Shown one piece after another: positions 17,727-26,418 of a stretch of 64,000 nt of DNA. A program made the translations under genes and the position numbers. The stretch comes from Paraburkholderia caffeinilytica. Lineage in GTDB: Bacteria > Pseudomonadota > Gammaproteobacteria > Burkholderiales > Burkholderiaceae. Below the pieces are notes generated by a model, which saw only the letters and a list, made by a program, of their open reading frames with translations, was not told where the DNA came from and did not search any database. Positions within the stretch are counted from its first letter, which is position 1. Each line of letters begins with the position of its first letter. The DNA is taken from NCBI RefSeq assembly GCF_003368325.1, contig NZ_CP031466.1:806001-870000 (forward strand), in the 5' to 3' direction.

Positions 17727-18431
17727 ATGTTCGACAAGATTCCTGCGCGGGCACTGAGCGACACGGTCGCGCAGCAGCTCCTCAAGCAGATCGACAAAGG
17801 CACCTTCGAGCGCGGCGGCAAGCTGCCGACCGAGGCGGTGCTGGCACAGCAGTTCGGCGTGAGCCGCACGGTGATTCGCGAGGCGATTTCGCGGCTGAAG
17901 AACGAAGGCGTGGTCGAGCCGCGTCAGGGCAGCGGTGTGTTCGTCGCCGCGCACGGCGCGATCCGGCCACTGCGCATCGATTACGCGGAAGCCGTCGAGG
18001 CCGGCTCGGTGCTGCAAATCCTCGCGCTGCGGCGGGCGATCGAAGCCGAAGTCGCATCGGAAGCCGCGATGCGGCGCAGCGACGCCGATATGGTGTCGAT
18101 CGATGCCGCGCTCGCCAGGATCGACGAAGCCGTGGCAGAAGGCGAGGACGGCGTCGCCGAAGACGTCGCGTTTCATCGCGCCATCGCCGCGGCCACCGGC
18201 AATCCGTATTTCCTCAAGACGCTCACGTTCCTGAATCAGTACCTCGAAGCGGGCACGGTGGTGACGCGGCGCAATGAAGCGCTGCGCGAGGACTTCTCGC
18301 GTCAGGTGCGCGAAGAGCACGCGGCGATCGTCGCCGCGATTCGCGCGGGAGATCCGATGGCGGCGCGCAATGCGGCGCGCACCCATATGTACAACGCGGC
18401 GCGGCGGCTCGAGCAAGCGGGTATTTGCTGA
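17727..18431 (+). CDS. FadR/GntR-family regulator of the sugar-acid operon
   Basis: 234 residues. The GntR winged helix (about 10-75; KLPTEAVLAQQFGVSRTVIREAISRLKNEGVVEPRQGSGVFV) is followed by an FCD effector domain (about 95-225) with the metal-type histidines in DVAFHRAIAAATGN and ARTHMYNAARR. First gene of the operon; only 49 bp separate it from ltnD. The AT-rich 30 bp upstream of the ATG (around 17690-17715) contains TTGTATGATGA, a plausible half of a FadR-type site, so autoregulation is likely. Expected effectors are tetronates or their oxo-acids. Confidence 0.9.
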   Translation: MFDKIPARALSDTVAQQLLKQIDKGTFERGGKLPTEAVLAQQFGVSRTVIREAISRLKNEGVVEPRQGSGVFVAAHGAIRPLRIDYAEAVEAGSVLQILALRRAIEAEVASEAAMRRSDADMVSIDAALARIDEAVAEGEDGVAEDVAFHRAIAAATGNPYFLKTLTFLNQYLEAGTVVTRRNEALREDFSRQVREEHAAIVAAIRAGDPMAARNAARTHMYNAARRLEQAGIC

Positions 18432-18480
18432 GCGCGAGCGCTTGCGGCGCCAGCCGCTAACGAATTTTCAGAGGTCAGGT

Positions 18481-19371
18481 ATGTCCAGAAGTGTCGGTGT
18501 CATCGGTCTTGGTGCAATGGGTCTGGGTGTCGCGCGTTCGTTGTTGCGGGCGGGTTTTCGGGTTCACGCGTGCGATCTGCGCAGTCAGGTCCTGCAAGCG
18601 TTCGTCGCCGAGGGCGGTGTGGCTTGCGCGTCGCCGGCTGAGCTCGGCGCGCAATGCGGGGTGGTCGTCACGCTCGTCGTCAATGCCGCGCAGACCGAAG
18701 CGGTGCTGTTCGGTGCGCAAGGCGCGGTCGCCGCCATGAAGAAGGGCGGTGTCGTGATCGCCAGCGCGACCGTCGCGCCGGACTTCGCGGTCGACCTCGG
18801 TCAACGGCTCGAGGCGGCCGGTTTGCACATGCTCGATGCGCCGGTGTCGGGTGGCGCGGCGCGCGCCGCATCCGGCGAGATGACGATGATGACGTCCGGT
18901 CCGGACGCGGCCTATGCCGCGTGCGAGGACGTGCTGGCCGCGATGGCCGGCAAGGTGTATCGCCTCGGTTCGGCGCACGGCGCCGGGTCGAAAGTGAAGA
19001 TCATCAATCAGTTGCTGGCCGGCGTGCATATTGCGGTGGCTGCCGAGGCCATGGCGCTCGGTTTGCGCGAAGGCGTGGATGCCGATGCGCTGTACGAGGT
19101 CATCACGCATAGCGCGGGCAATTCGTGGATGTTCGAGAACCGCGTGCCGCACATTCTGAACGGCGATTACACGCCGCTGTCGGCGGTCGATATCTTCGTC
19201 AAGGATCTCGGCCTCGTGCTCGATACCGCGCGCCGTTCGAAGTTTCCTTTGCCGCTCTCGGCGGCGGCGCACCAGATGTTCATGATGGCGTCCTCGGCCG
19301 GTCACGGCGGTGAAGACGATTCTGCCGTGATCAAGATTTTTCCCGGCATCGACGTGCCGGCGGCGAAATAA
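18481..19371 (+). CDS. ltnD: L-threonate dehydrogenase LtnD
   Basis: NAD-dependent 3-hydroxyisobutyrate dehydrogenase-family enzyme of 296 residues that oxidises L-threonate to 2-oxo-tetronate. ATG 18481 gives SVGVIGLGAMGLGVARSLL with the GxGxxG nucleotide site at the start; a longer upstream frame overlaps the regulator and is not credible. The substrate motif DAPVSGGAARAASGEMTMM and the catalytic-lysine block GAGSKVKIINQLL are present. Followed directly by otnK (15 bp). LtnD versus another beta-hydroxyacid dehydrogenase is decided by the operon. Confidence 0.92.
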   Translation: MSRSVGVIGLGAMGLGVARSLLRAGFRVHACDLRSQVLQAFVAEGGVACASPAELGAQCGVVVTLVVNAAQTEAVLFGAQGAVAAMKKGGVVIASATVAPDFAVDLGQRLEAAGLHMLDAPVSGGAARAASGEMTMMTSGPDAAYAACEDVLAAMAGKVYRLGSAHGAGSKVKIINQLLAGVHIAVAAEAMALGLREGVDADALYEVITHSAGNSWMFENRVPHILNGDYTPLSAVDIFVKDLGLVLDTARRSKFPLPLSAAAHQMFMMASSAGHGGEDDSAVIKIFPGIDVPAAK

Positions 19372-19386
19372 GCGCGGGAGCCGCTC

Positions 19387-20697
19387 ATGACCATCACGTC
19401 CAAACGCGCGTTGCTCGGCTGTATCGCCGACGATTTCACCGGTGCCACCGATCTCGCCAACATGCTGGTGCGCGGCGGCATGCGCACCGTCCAGACGATC
19501 GGCGTGCCCGAGTCGAACGAAGCGCTCGAGGCTGACGCGCTGGTCGTCGCGCTGAAATCGCGCACGATTCCCGCCGCCGACGCGGTCGCGCAATCGCTTG
19601 CCGCACTCGACTGGTTGCGCGCGCAAGGATGCCGCCAGTTCTTCTTCAAATACTGCTCGACCTTCGATTCGACCGACGCGGGCAACCTCGGCCCGGTGAC
19701 GGATGCGTTGCTCGATGCGTTGCGCGCGGACCCGGAAGCAACGGCGTTTACGATCGCCTGCCCCGCGTTTCCCGAGAATGGCCGCACGATCTATCGAGGC
19801 CATCTGTTCGTCGGCGATACCTTGCTCAACGAGTCGGGTATGGAAAACCATCCGCTCACGCCGATGCGCGATGCGAACCTCGTTCGCGTGCTGCAGCGGC
19901 AGACCGGGTCGAAAATCGGCCTGGTGCGTTACGACGCCGTCGCCAAGGGCGTCTCCACGGTGCGCCAATCGTTTGACGCTTTGCGCAACGACGGCGTGCG
20001 GATAGCGATTGCCGATGCGGTGTCGGATGCGGATCTTTACGTGCTCGGCGAAGCGTGCACCGATCTCACGCTCATCACGGGCGGCTCGGGTATTGCGCTG
20101 GGTTTGCCCGGCAATTTCCGCCGTGCCGGTTTGCTCGCGGAACAAGCCGATGCCGCGCAGTTGCCTCGCGTCGAAGGGTTGTCGGTTGTACTCGCCGGCA
20201 GCGCATCCAAGGCGACTAACGCCCAGGTGGCGGCGTGGCGCGCAACGCGTTCTTCGTTCCGCATTGATCCGCTGGCGGTTGCGCGCGGTGAGCCGGTGGT
20301 CGAGCAGGCTTTGGCGTTTGCCCAGGAGCACTTCGATAAAGCCCTGCCGGTGCTGATCTACGCCACCGCCACGCCCGACGAAGTCAAGGCGGTGCAGCGC
20401 GAACTCGGTGTCAACGAGGCGGGGCATCTGGTCGAAACGACCCTGGCGTCGATCGCACGCGGCCTGCGCGAACGCGGCGTGCGCAAGTTCGTGGTGGCGG
20501 GCGGCGAGACCTCGGGCGCGGTGGTGCAGGCGCTCGAAGTGCGCACACTGCGCATCGGCGCCCAGATCGATCCCGGCGTGCCGGCCACCGCGACGACCGG
20601 CGCTGTGCCGCTGGCGCTGGCGCTGAAATCCGGCAACTTCGGCACGACCGATTTCTTCGAAAAAGCGCTGCGCCATCTCGACGGAGCGGTGCAATGA
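19387..20697 (+). CDS. otnK: 3-oxo-tetronate kinase OtnK
   Basis: Four-carbon acid sugar kinase (DUF1537 family) of 436 residues that phosphorylates 3-oxo-tetronate at O4 using ATP. The substrate-binding N-terminal domain starts GCIADDFTGATDLANMLVRGG. FFKYCSTFDSTDAGNLGPV and the C-terminal nucleotide domain VVAGGETSGAVVQAL are typical of the family. The last codons overlap otnC by 4 nt (ATGA). Pathway steps are from published work on tetronate catabolism in proteobacteria such as Cupriavidus necator. Confidence 0.94.
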   Translation: MTITSKRALLGCIADDFTGATDLANMLVRGGMRTVQTIGVPESNEALEADALVVALKSRTIPAADAVAQSLAALDWLRAQGCRQFFFKYCSTFDSTDAGNLGPVTDALLDALRADPEATAFTIACPAFPENGRTIYRGHLFVGDTLLNESGMENHPLTPMRDANLVRVLQRQTGSKIGLVRYDAVAKGVSTVRQSFDALRNDGVRIAIADAVSDADLYVLGEACTDLTLITGGSGIALGLPGNFRRAGLLAEQADAAQLPRVEGLSVVLAGSASKATNAQVAAWRATRSSFRIDPLAVARGEPVVEQALAFAQEHFDKALPVLIYATATPDEVKAVQRELGVNEAGHLVETTLASIARGLRERGVRKFVVAGGETSGAVVQALEVRTLRIGAQIDPGVPATATTGAVPLALALKSGNFGTTDFFEKALRHLDGAVQ

Positions 20698-21356
20698 ACG
20701 GCACGCCCGCACTCCACATGACGAACGAAGCGAAGGTCCGCGAAGACATCTGCGTGACCGGTGCGAGTCTCTATCAGCGCGGCTACACCGTGGGCACGGC
20801 CGGCAACATCAGCGCGCGCCTCGATGACGGCTGGTTGATCACGCCGACCGATGCGTGTCTGGGCCGGCTCGATCCCGCCGACATCGCCAAAGTCGATCTG
20901 GCCGGCAACGCGGTATCCGGCGGCAAACCGTCGAAGACGTTGGCGCTGCATCGCGGCATCTACGCGCGCAACGGCGAAGCGCGCGGCATCGTCCATACGC
21001 ACTCGACGCATCTGGTTGCGCTGACGCTGGCCGGCGTCTGGAGCGAACAGGACGTGTTGCCGCCGATCACCCCGTACTACGTCATGAAAGTGGGGCACGT
21101 CCCCCTGATTCGTTACAGGCGGCCAGGCGATCCACACGTGGCCGGGCAGATCGCCGCGCTTGCCGACACCGTACGTGCCGTCCTGCTCGAACGCCTCGGC
21201 CCCGTGGTGTGGGAGCGCTCGGTTGCCCAGGCTGCGTATGCGCTCGAAGAACTCGAAGAGACCGCGCGCCTGTGGCTGATGACGAATCCACGGCCCGCGC
21301 CGCTCGACGAAGCCGCACTCGAAGAACTGCGCACCGTGTTCGGCATCCGCTGGTAG
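20694..21356 (+). CDS. otnC: 3-oxo-tetronate 4-phosphate decarboxylase OtnC
   Basis: Class II aldolase/adducin-family enzyme of 220 residues. It decarboxylates 3-oxo-tetronate 4-phosphate to dihydroxyacetone phosphate and CO2. The family motifs are GTAGNISARLDDGWLITPT and, for the metal, GIVHTHSTHLVAL (paired histidines), with a later third histidine in KVGHVPLIRY. ATG 20694 overlaps the otnK stop; a second in-frame ATG eight codons on (MTNEAKVRED) is also possible. DHAP enters central metabolism directly. Confidence 0.93.
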   Translation: MNGTPALHMTNEAKVREDICVTGASLYQRGYTVGTAGNISARLDDGWLITPTDACLGRLDPADIAKVDLAGNAVSGGKPSKTLALHRGIYARNGEARGIVHTHSTHLVALTLAGVWSEQDVLPPITPYYVMKVGHVPLIRYRRPGDPHVAGQIAALADTVRAVLLERLGPVVWERSVAQAAYALEELEETARLWLMTNPRPAPLDEAALEELRTVFGIRW

Positions 21357-21424
21357 AACCCGACATCAACAAAGCCAGGCGGCCGCACGCGCCGCATCAG
21401 GCTATCAATAGAAGGAGACAATGC

Positions 21425-22759
21425 ATGAGTTCCTATCAGACGGCATCGAGCCGCCCCATTGCAGCCGCTGCGGGACAACCCGGCGCTGCCGAGGTCGAGC
21501 GCACCTATAAGAAGGTCTTCTGGCGCATCGTGCCATTCCTGATGCTGTGCTACGTGGTTGCGTATCTGGACCGTGTGAATGTCGGCTTTGCGAAACTGCA
21601 AATGTCGCAAGACCTCGCGTTCAGCGAAACGGTGTTCGGTCTCGGCGCCGGCGTGTTCTTTATCGGCTACTTCCTGTTCGAGTTGCCGAGCAACATTCTG
21701 ATGCACAAGATCGGCGCACGGATCTGGATCGCGCGGATCATGATCACGTGGGGCCTGATGTCGGCGCTGTTCGTGTTCGTTAAGACACCGATGCAGTTCT
21801 ATATCTTGCGCTTCCTGCTGGGGCTGGCGGAAGCCGGGTTCTACCCCGGCGTGATTCTCTATCTGACGTACTGGTTTCCGTCGCATCGGCGCGCGAAGAT
21901 CATCGCGGTGTTCATGTCGGCAATTCCGGTCTCGGGGATTTTCGGCAATCCGCTGTCGGGCTGGATCATGCAGTCGTTCCACAACAACTCGGGTTTCGCG
22001 GGCTGGCAATGGATGTTTCTGATCGAGGCGATCCCCGCGATTGCGATCGGCATCGCGACGATCCTGTATCTCGACAACAACATCTCCAGCGCAAAATGGC
22101 TGAGCGAGCACGAAAAGCGTTTGCTCGCCGATGAGATCGCCGCCGCGCAGCCGCAACAAAAAGCAGAGGCGCATTCGGTCGGCGCGGTGTTCCGCGATCC
22201 GCGCACGTGGTGGATGTCGCTGATCTATTTTGCGTTCGTCACCGGGCAATATGGCCTGACGTTCTGGATGCCGACGCTCATCAAATCGACCGGCGTGAGC
22301 GGCGCATTCAATATCGGCCTGCTCAGCGCGATTCCGTTTCTGTGCGCGATCGTCGTGATGAACCTGATGGGCCGCAGCGCGGACAAGCGCCGCGAGCGCC
22401 GCTGGCATCTGATCGTGCCGGCGCTGTTCGGCGCGATCGGTTTTACGGTGGCCGCTTCGTTTGCGGACAATACGGTCGTGTCGATCGCATTTCTCTCGCT
22501 GGCCGCAGCGGGCGTGCTGACCTGTGCGCCGCTGTTCTGGTCGTTGCCGACCGCATTCATGTCCGGCGCGAGCGCTGCTGCGGGCATCGCGATCATCAAT
22601 TCGATCGGCAATCTCGCGGGCTTTGCGAGTCCCTACATGATCGGCTATCTGAAGGACCTCACGCATAGCACGCAGACCGGCATGTATGTGCTGGCCGGCA
22701 TGCTGGTGATCGGCGCGATTGCCACGTGGCTGACACCGGCCCGGCTGGTCAATCGCTAG
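21425..22759 (+). CDS. MFS transporter of the ACS type, probable tetronate importer
   Basis: 444-residue, 12-helix carrier of the anion:cation symporter family, which includes tartrate, phthalate and hexuronate transporters. ATG 21425 (MSSYQTASS) follows an AAGGAG site; another ATG 4 nt earlier is out of frame. Signatures include VVAYLDRVNVGFAKLQM after helix 1 and LGLAEAGFYPGVILYLTYWFP around helix 4. Sitting between otnC and otnI in the operon, it most likely imports L-threonate and/or D-erythronate. Substrate is inferred from context only. Confidence 0.9.
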   Translation: MSSYQTASSRPIAAAAGQPGAAEVERTYKKVFWRIVPFLMLCYVVAYLDRVNVGFAKLQMSQDLAFSETVFGLGAGVFFIGYFLFELPSNILMHKIGARIWIARIMITWGLMSALFVFVKTPMQFYILRFLLGLAEAGFYPGVILYLTYWFPSHRRAKIIAVFMSAIPVSGIFGNPLSGWIMQSFHNNSGFAGWQWMFLIEAIPAIAIGIATILYLDNNISSAKWLSEHEKRLLADEIAAAQPQQKAEAHSVGAVFRDPRTWWMSLIYFAFVTGQYGLTFWMPTLIKSTGVSGAFNIGLLSAIPFLCAIVVMNLMGRSADKRRERRWHLIVPALFGAIGFTVAASFADNTVVSIAFLSLAAAGVLTCAPLFWSLPTAFMSGASAAAGIAIINSIGNLAGFASPYMIGYLKDLTHSTQTGMYVLAGMLVIGAIATWLTPARLVNR

Positions 22760-22828
22760 ATCGGATGCCGCGTGCCGCCTGTTGCCGTTGCCGCACGCGG
22801 AATTGACTGTTTTCAAGGAGTTGCTGCC

Positions 22829-23617
22829 ATGCCCCGGTTCGCCGCCAACCTGACGATGATGTACAACGAACACGCTTTCCTCGACCGTTTTGCCGCTGCG
22901 GCAAAAGACGGGTTCGAGGCGGTCGAGTTTCTGTTTCCCTACGATTTCCCCGCCGTGGATATCAAGGCGCGGCTGGACGACAACCGTCTGACCCAGGCGC
23001 TCTTCAACGCCCCGCCGGGCGACTGGGCCGCGGGCGAACGCGGCATTGCTTCGCTGCCTGGCCGTGAAGACGAATTTCGCCGCGGCATCGAAACCGCGCT
23101 CGATTACACGCGCGTGCTCGGCAATCGCAAACTGCACGTGATGGCCGGTTTGATCGGCGCGGATCAACCGCGGGCGAAGCATCGCGAGGTGTATCTGAAG
23201 AATCTCGCGTATGCCGCGAAGGCCGCGCAAGCGGACGGCATTACCGTCGTGATCGAGCCGATCAATCCACGCGACATGCCGGGCTTCTTTCTGAACCGCC
23301 AGGACGACGCGCAGGCGATTTGCGCGGAAGTGGGCGCGCCGAATCTCAAGGTGCAGTTCGACTGCTATCACTGCCAGATCGTCGAAGGCGACCTGGCAGT
23401 GAAGCTCAAACGCGATATGGCGGGCATCGGTCATATTCAGGTCGCGGGCGTGCCGGAGCGCCACGAGCCGGATATCGGCGAACTGAACTATCCCTATCTG
23501 TTCGATCTGATCGACACGCTGGGCTATGACGGCTACATCGGTTGCGAATACCGGCCGCGCGCCGGCACGTCGGAGGGGCTCGGCTGGCTCAGGCCGTATC
23601 TGAACGCCGCTCGCTAA
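22829..23617 (+). CDS. otnI: 2-oxo-tetronate isomerase OtnI
   Basis: 262-residue TIM-barrel enzyme of the hydroxypyruvate isomerase family (xylose-isomerase-like). It converts 2-oxo-tetronate to 3-oxo-tetronate for OtnK. Start ATG 22829 has AAGGAG nearby; N-terminus [13 protein letters not shown] is the family norm. Metal ligand regions are visible as [42 protein letters not shown] and YIGCEYRP. It could be called a hydroxypyruvate isomerase by similarity, but neighbouring otnK/otnC favour OtnI. Confidence 0.92.
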   Translation: MPRFAANLTMMYNEHAFLDRFAAAAKDGFEAVEFLFPYDFPAVDIKARLDDNRLTQALFNAPPGDWAAGERGIASLPGREDEFRRGIETALDYTRVLGNRKLHVMAGLIGADQPRAKHREVYLKNLAYAAKAAQADGITVVIEPINPRDMPGFFLNRQDDAQAICAEVGAPNLKVQFDCYHCQIVEGDLAVKLKRDMAGIGHIQVAGVPERHEPDIGELNYPYLFDLIDTLGYDGYIGCEYRPRAGTSEGLGWLRPYLNAAR

Positions 23618-23645
23618 CCAGAACCAGAGAAGGACAAAGCAGATC

Positions 23646-24626
23646 ATGAAAGTACTGATTACCGGCGGTGCGGGTTTTCTCGGTCAACGTCTCGCGCGCG
23701 AACTGCTGGCGCGCGGTTCAGTGAAGGACGCGCACGGCAAGCCGGAAGCGATTACCGAACTGGTGCTGCTCGACGTGGTACACGGAAGCGATTTCGGCGA
23801 CGCGCGCGTACGCACGGAAGTGGGCGACATCGCCGAACGCAGCGTGCTCGAGCGCGTGATCGACGACAAGACGTCGGCCATCTTCCATCTTGCCGCGATC
23901 GTGAGCGGGCAGGCCGAGGCGGATTTCGATCTCGGCATGCGCATCAATCTGGACGCGTCGCGCCTGCTGCTGGAAACGTGCCGGCAGCGTGGGCATACAC
24001 CGCGCGTGGTGTTCACGAGTTCGGTGGCCGTGTATGGCGGCGATCTTCCCGAGGTCGTGCGGGACGATACCGCGCTGAATCCGCAATCGTCGTACGGCGC
24101 GCAGAAGGCGATTGCGGAATTGCTGCTCAACGACTACACCCGGCGGGGTTTCGTCGACGGCCGCGTGTTGCGGCTGCCCACCATCAGCGTGCGGCCGGGC
24201 AGGCCGAATGCAGCGGCGTCTTCGTTTGCGAGCGGCATTATTCGCGAGCCTTTGAACGGCGAAACGGCGGTATGCCCGGTAGCGGGCACGACGCGTTTGT
24301 GGCTGTTGTCGCCGCGCAAAGCCGTCGAAAGTCTGATCGCCGGACTCGAACTCGATTCCGCTGCGCTCGGTAACCAGCGCGTGCTGAATCTGCCGGGGAT
24401 TTCGGTGAGCGTCGACGAGATGGTGGCGGCGCTGAGTGAAGTCGCAGGGGACGAAGCCGCCAGGCGGATCCTATGGCAGCCCGATGCGCGTGTGGAGAAG
24501 ATCGTCGGCAGTTGGCCGGGGCAGTGGGATCCCTCGCGTGCCGAACGGTTCGGGTTGACTGGCGATCGCAGCTTCGCCGATGTGATTCGCGCTTATATCG
24601 CGGACGAAGGTATTCAGATCCGCTGA
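23646..24626 (+). CDS. denD: D-erythronate dehydrogenase DenD
   Basis: 326-residue extended short-chain dehydrogenase (NAD-dependent epimerase/dehydratase family). Rossmann motif GGAGFLGQRLA lies at residues 7-17, and catalytic Tyr-Lys in SSYGAQKAIAELLL. It oxidises D-erythronate to 2-oxo-tetronate, giving the operon a second entry point beside LtnD. Last gene of the operon; a strong inverted repeat follows at 24689. The alternative, a generic sugar epimerase, is disfavoured by context. Confidence 0.9.
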   Translation: MKVLITGGAGFLGQRLARELLARGSVKDAHGKPEAITELVLLDVVHGSDFGDARVRTEVGDIAERSVLERVIDDKTSAIFHLAAIVSGQAEADFDLGMRINLDASRLLLETCRQRGHTPRVVFTSSVAVYGGDLPEVVRDDTALNPQSSYGAQKAIAELLLNDYTRRGFVDGRVLRLPTISVRPGRPNAAASSFASGIIREPLNGETAVCPVAGTTRLWLLSPRKAVESLIAGLELDSAALGNQRVLNLPGISVSVDEMVAALSEVAGDEAARRILWQPDARVEKIVGSWPGQWDPSRAERFGLTGDRSFADVIRAYIADEGIQIR

Positions 24627-24688
24627 TAACCTGCGTATTCGGCTGGTGCCGCAAAGGCATCCCGGACAGCTGGACGATCCCAAGCCTC

Positions 24689-24722
24689 GTGCCGGCAGAC
24701 GTAAGAACACGTTTGCCGGCAC
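24689..24722 (+). terminator. Inverted repeat after denD, possible terminator
   Basis: GTGCCGGCA (24689-24697) pairs with TGCCGGCAC (24714-24722), and an inner ACGT pairs with ACGT. It is followed by CAGCGTG rather than a U-run, so it is not a textbook intrinsic terminator. It may instead block Rho or act as a site for a regulator. Confidence 0.5.
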
Positions 24723-24808
24723 CAGCGTGTCAATCTTCAGATCTTTTAACCCATCATTGCCCGACGCCACCGGCCCGCAGGTATTCCCTGGTTCTGGGCC
24801 GGCTTCGC

Positions 24809-24838
24809 TTGACATGGTTTCGGGCACACGTCTATTAT
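24809..24838 (+). promoter_or_regulatory. Near-consensus sigma70 promoter upstream of pcaF
   Basis: TTGACA at 24809-24814 (perfect -35) and TATTAT at 24833-24838 (5 of 6 match to -10) are 18 bp apart. Transcription would start near 24845 and run towards pcaF, leaving a leader of about 240 nt. Confidence 0.65.
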
Positions 24839-24847
24839 CGAGGCTAG

Positions 24848-24884
24848 TTGTTCGATATATGACCTTATGTTCGTATATAGAACA
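24848..24884. promoter_or_regulatory. Candidate IclR-type operator downstream of the pcaF promoter
   Basis: TGTTC-N7-GAACA at 24868-24884 is an inverted repeat with an AT core (GTATATA). A second related half-site, TTGTTCGATATAT, starts at 24848, about 20 bp upstream. PcaR/PobR-type IclR regulators bind GTTCG-containing repeats of this kind at pca promoters. Here the site sits just after the expected start point, where binding would hinder transcription. The protein that binds is not known. Confidence 0.5.
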
Positions 24885-25086
24885 AGTGGCCGCGATTCCG
24901 AGCCCATCGTTCATCATCCTGCGCTAAGCTGAACCGAAGTGACGGCTGCCGTGCGGCCGTTTCCCATTGCACTCGCCGGGTCGATGCCGCGGAGCATCCG
25001 GCTCGCGGGAGGCGCTAGCGGCAGACGCCGCTAGCAGGTATCCGCTACCGGCGCAGCGCATGCAGCACACCAACTGGAGACATCAC

Positions 25087-26289
25087 ATGACCGAAGCATT
25101 CCTTTGCGACGCGATTCGCACCCCCATCGGCCGCTATGCGGGTTCGCTGTCGTCGGTTCGCGCCGACGATCTGGGCGCGGTGCCGCTTAAAGCGCTGATG
25201 GAGCGCAACAAGGACGTCGACTGGAGCGCGATCGACGACGTGATCTACGGCTGCGCGAACCAGGCCGGTGAAGACAATCGCAACGTCGCGCGCATGTCGC
25301 TGTTGCTGGCCGGTTTGCCGCAAGGCGTGCCGGGTTCCACGGTGAACCGGCTGTGTGGTTCGGGCATGGACGCGGTCGGCATTGCCGCGCGTGCGATCAA
25401 GTCGGGCGAGGCCGCGTTGATGGTGGCCGGCGGTGTCGAAAGCATGAGCCGTGCGCCGTTCGTGATGAGCAAGGCCACCAGCGCATTTTCGCGCCAGGCC
25501 GATATCTTCGACACGACGATCGGCTGGCGTTTCGTGAACCCGCTGATGAAGCAGATGTACGGCGTCGATTCGATGCCTGAGACCGGCGAAAATGTCGCGA
25601 CCGACTACAAGATCAGCCGTGCCGATCAGGATGCGTTTGCACTGCGCAGTCAGCAGAAAGCGTCGCGGGCGCAACGCGACGGCACGCTCGCGCAGGAAAT
25701 CGTCGGTGTGACCATCGCGCAGAAAAAGGGCGATCCGATCACCGTGTTGCAAGACGAACACCCGCGCGAAACCAGTCTGGAAGCGCTCGCCAAACTGAAG
25801 GGCGTGGTGCGCCCGGACGGCACGGTCACGGCAGGCAATGCGTCGGGCGTGAACGACGGCGCGGCGGCGCTGCTGCTTGCCAACGAAGAAACCGCGAAGC
25901 GCTTCGGCCTCACGCCGCGTGCGCGTGTGCTGGGTATCGCAACGGCAGGCGTCGCGCCGCGCGTGATGGGCATCGGTCCGGCGCCGGCCACGCAGAAACT
26001 GCTGGCGCGCCTGAACATGACCATCGACCAGTTCGACGTGATCGAGCTGAACGAGGCATTCGCCTCGCAAGGTATTGCAGTGCTGCGCACGCTCGGCGTC
26101 GCGGATGACGACGCACGCGTGAATCCGAACGGCGGCGCGATCGCGCTCGGCCACCCGCTCGGCATGAGCGGCGCGCGTCTGGTCACCACCGCGATGTATC
26201 AGCTGCACCGCACGCAAGGCCGTTTCGCGCTGTGCACGATGTGTATCGGCGTCGGCCAGGGCATCGCGATCGCGATCGAACGTGTGTAA
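25087..26289 (+). CDS. pcaF: 3-oxoadipyl-CoA/3-oxo-5,6-dehydrosuberyl-CoA thiolase, PcaF type
   Basis: 400-residue thiolase. It cleaves beta-ketoadipyl-CoA with CoA to succinyl-CoA and acetyl-CoA, the final step of the beta-ketoadipate pathway for aromatic acids. Active-site Cys is in VNRLCGSGMDA (near residue 90), the His in GGAIALGHPLGMSGAR, and the second Cys at 386 in LCTMCIGVGQG. N-terminus TEAFLCDAIRTPIGRY and exact length match PcaF/PaaJ rather than biosynthetic acetoacetyl-CoA thiolases. The start at 25087 is preferred to an upstream one at 24967. It stands alone with no pcaIJ beside it. PaaJ (phenylacetate pathway) cannot be excluded. Confidence 0.88.
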   Translation: MTEAFLCDAIRTPIGRYAGSLSSVRADDLGAVPLKALMERNKDVDWSAIDDVIYGCANQAGEDNRNVARMSLLLAGLPQGVPGSTVNRLCGSGMDAVGIAARAIKSGEAALMVAGGVESMSRAPFVMSKATSAFSRQADIFDTTIGWRFVNPLMKQMYGVDSMPETGENVATDYKISRADQDAFALRSQQKASRAQRDGTLAQEIVGVTIAQKKGDPITVLQDEHPRETSLEALAKLKGVVRPDGTVTAGNASGVNDGAAALLLANEETAKRFGLTPRARVLGIATAGVAPRVMGIGPAPATQKLLARLNMTIDQFDVIELNEAFASQGIAVLRTLGVADDDARVNPNGGAIALGHPLGMSGARLVTTAMYQLHRTQGRFALCTMCIGVGQGIAIAIERV

Positions 26290-26379
26290 TGGTTTAGCGG
26301 TTTAGCGCTCGTGCAGGGAAGCGTTGCAGCGTCTTGAATCCCGGCGCTTCGCGCACAGCGCTCCGCTGGCCGCATGATG

Positions 26380-26418
26380 AACAGCCCCTTCGCTTCGGCG
26401 ACGGGGCTGTTTTGTTTT
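26380..26418 (+). terminator. Intrinsic terminator of pcaF
   Basis: AACAGCCCC (26380-26388) pairs with GGGGCTGTT (26403-26411) around a 14-nt loop, followed by TTTGTTTT. A good Rho-independent terminator about 90 nt after the pcaF stop. Confidence 0.88.

Larger units (their letters stand above)
24723..25086 (+). other. Intergenic leader of pcaF
   Basis: About 360 bp without a convincing gene. It holds a near-consensus promoter (24809-24838), an operator-like inverted repeat just downstream, and then about 200 nt that would be transcribed as an untranslated leader before the ATG at 25087. I see no clear riboswitch fold. Confidence 0.5.

Noticed and set aside
18475..20712. 745-residue minus-strand open frame
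   Set aside because: Antisense to ltnD and otnK, both clearly identified; Arg/His-rich text without domains.
21113..23647. 844-residue minus-strand open frame
   Set aside because: Runs opposite otnC, the MFS transporter and otnI; a GC-frame shadow.
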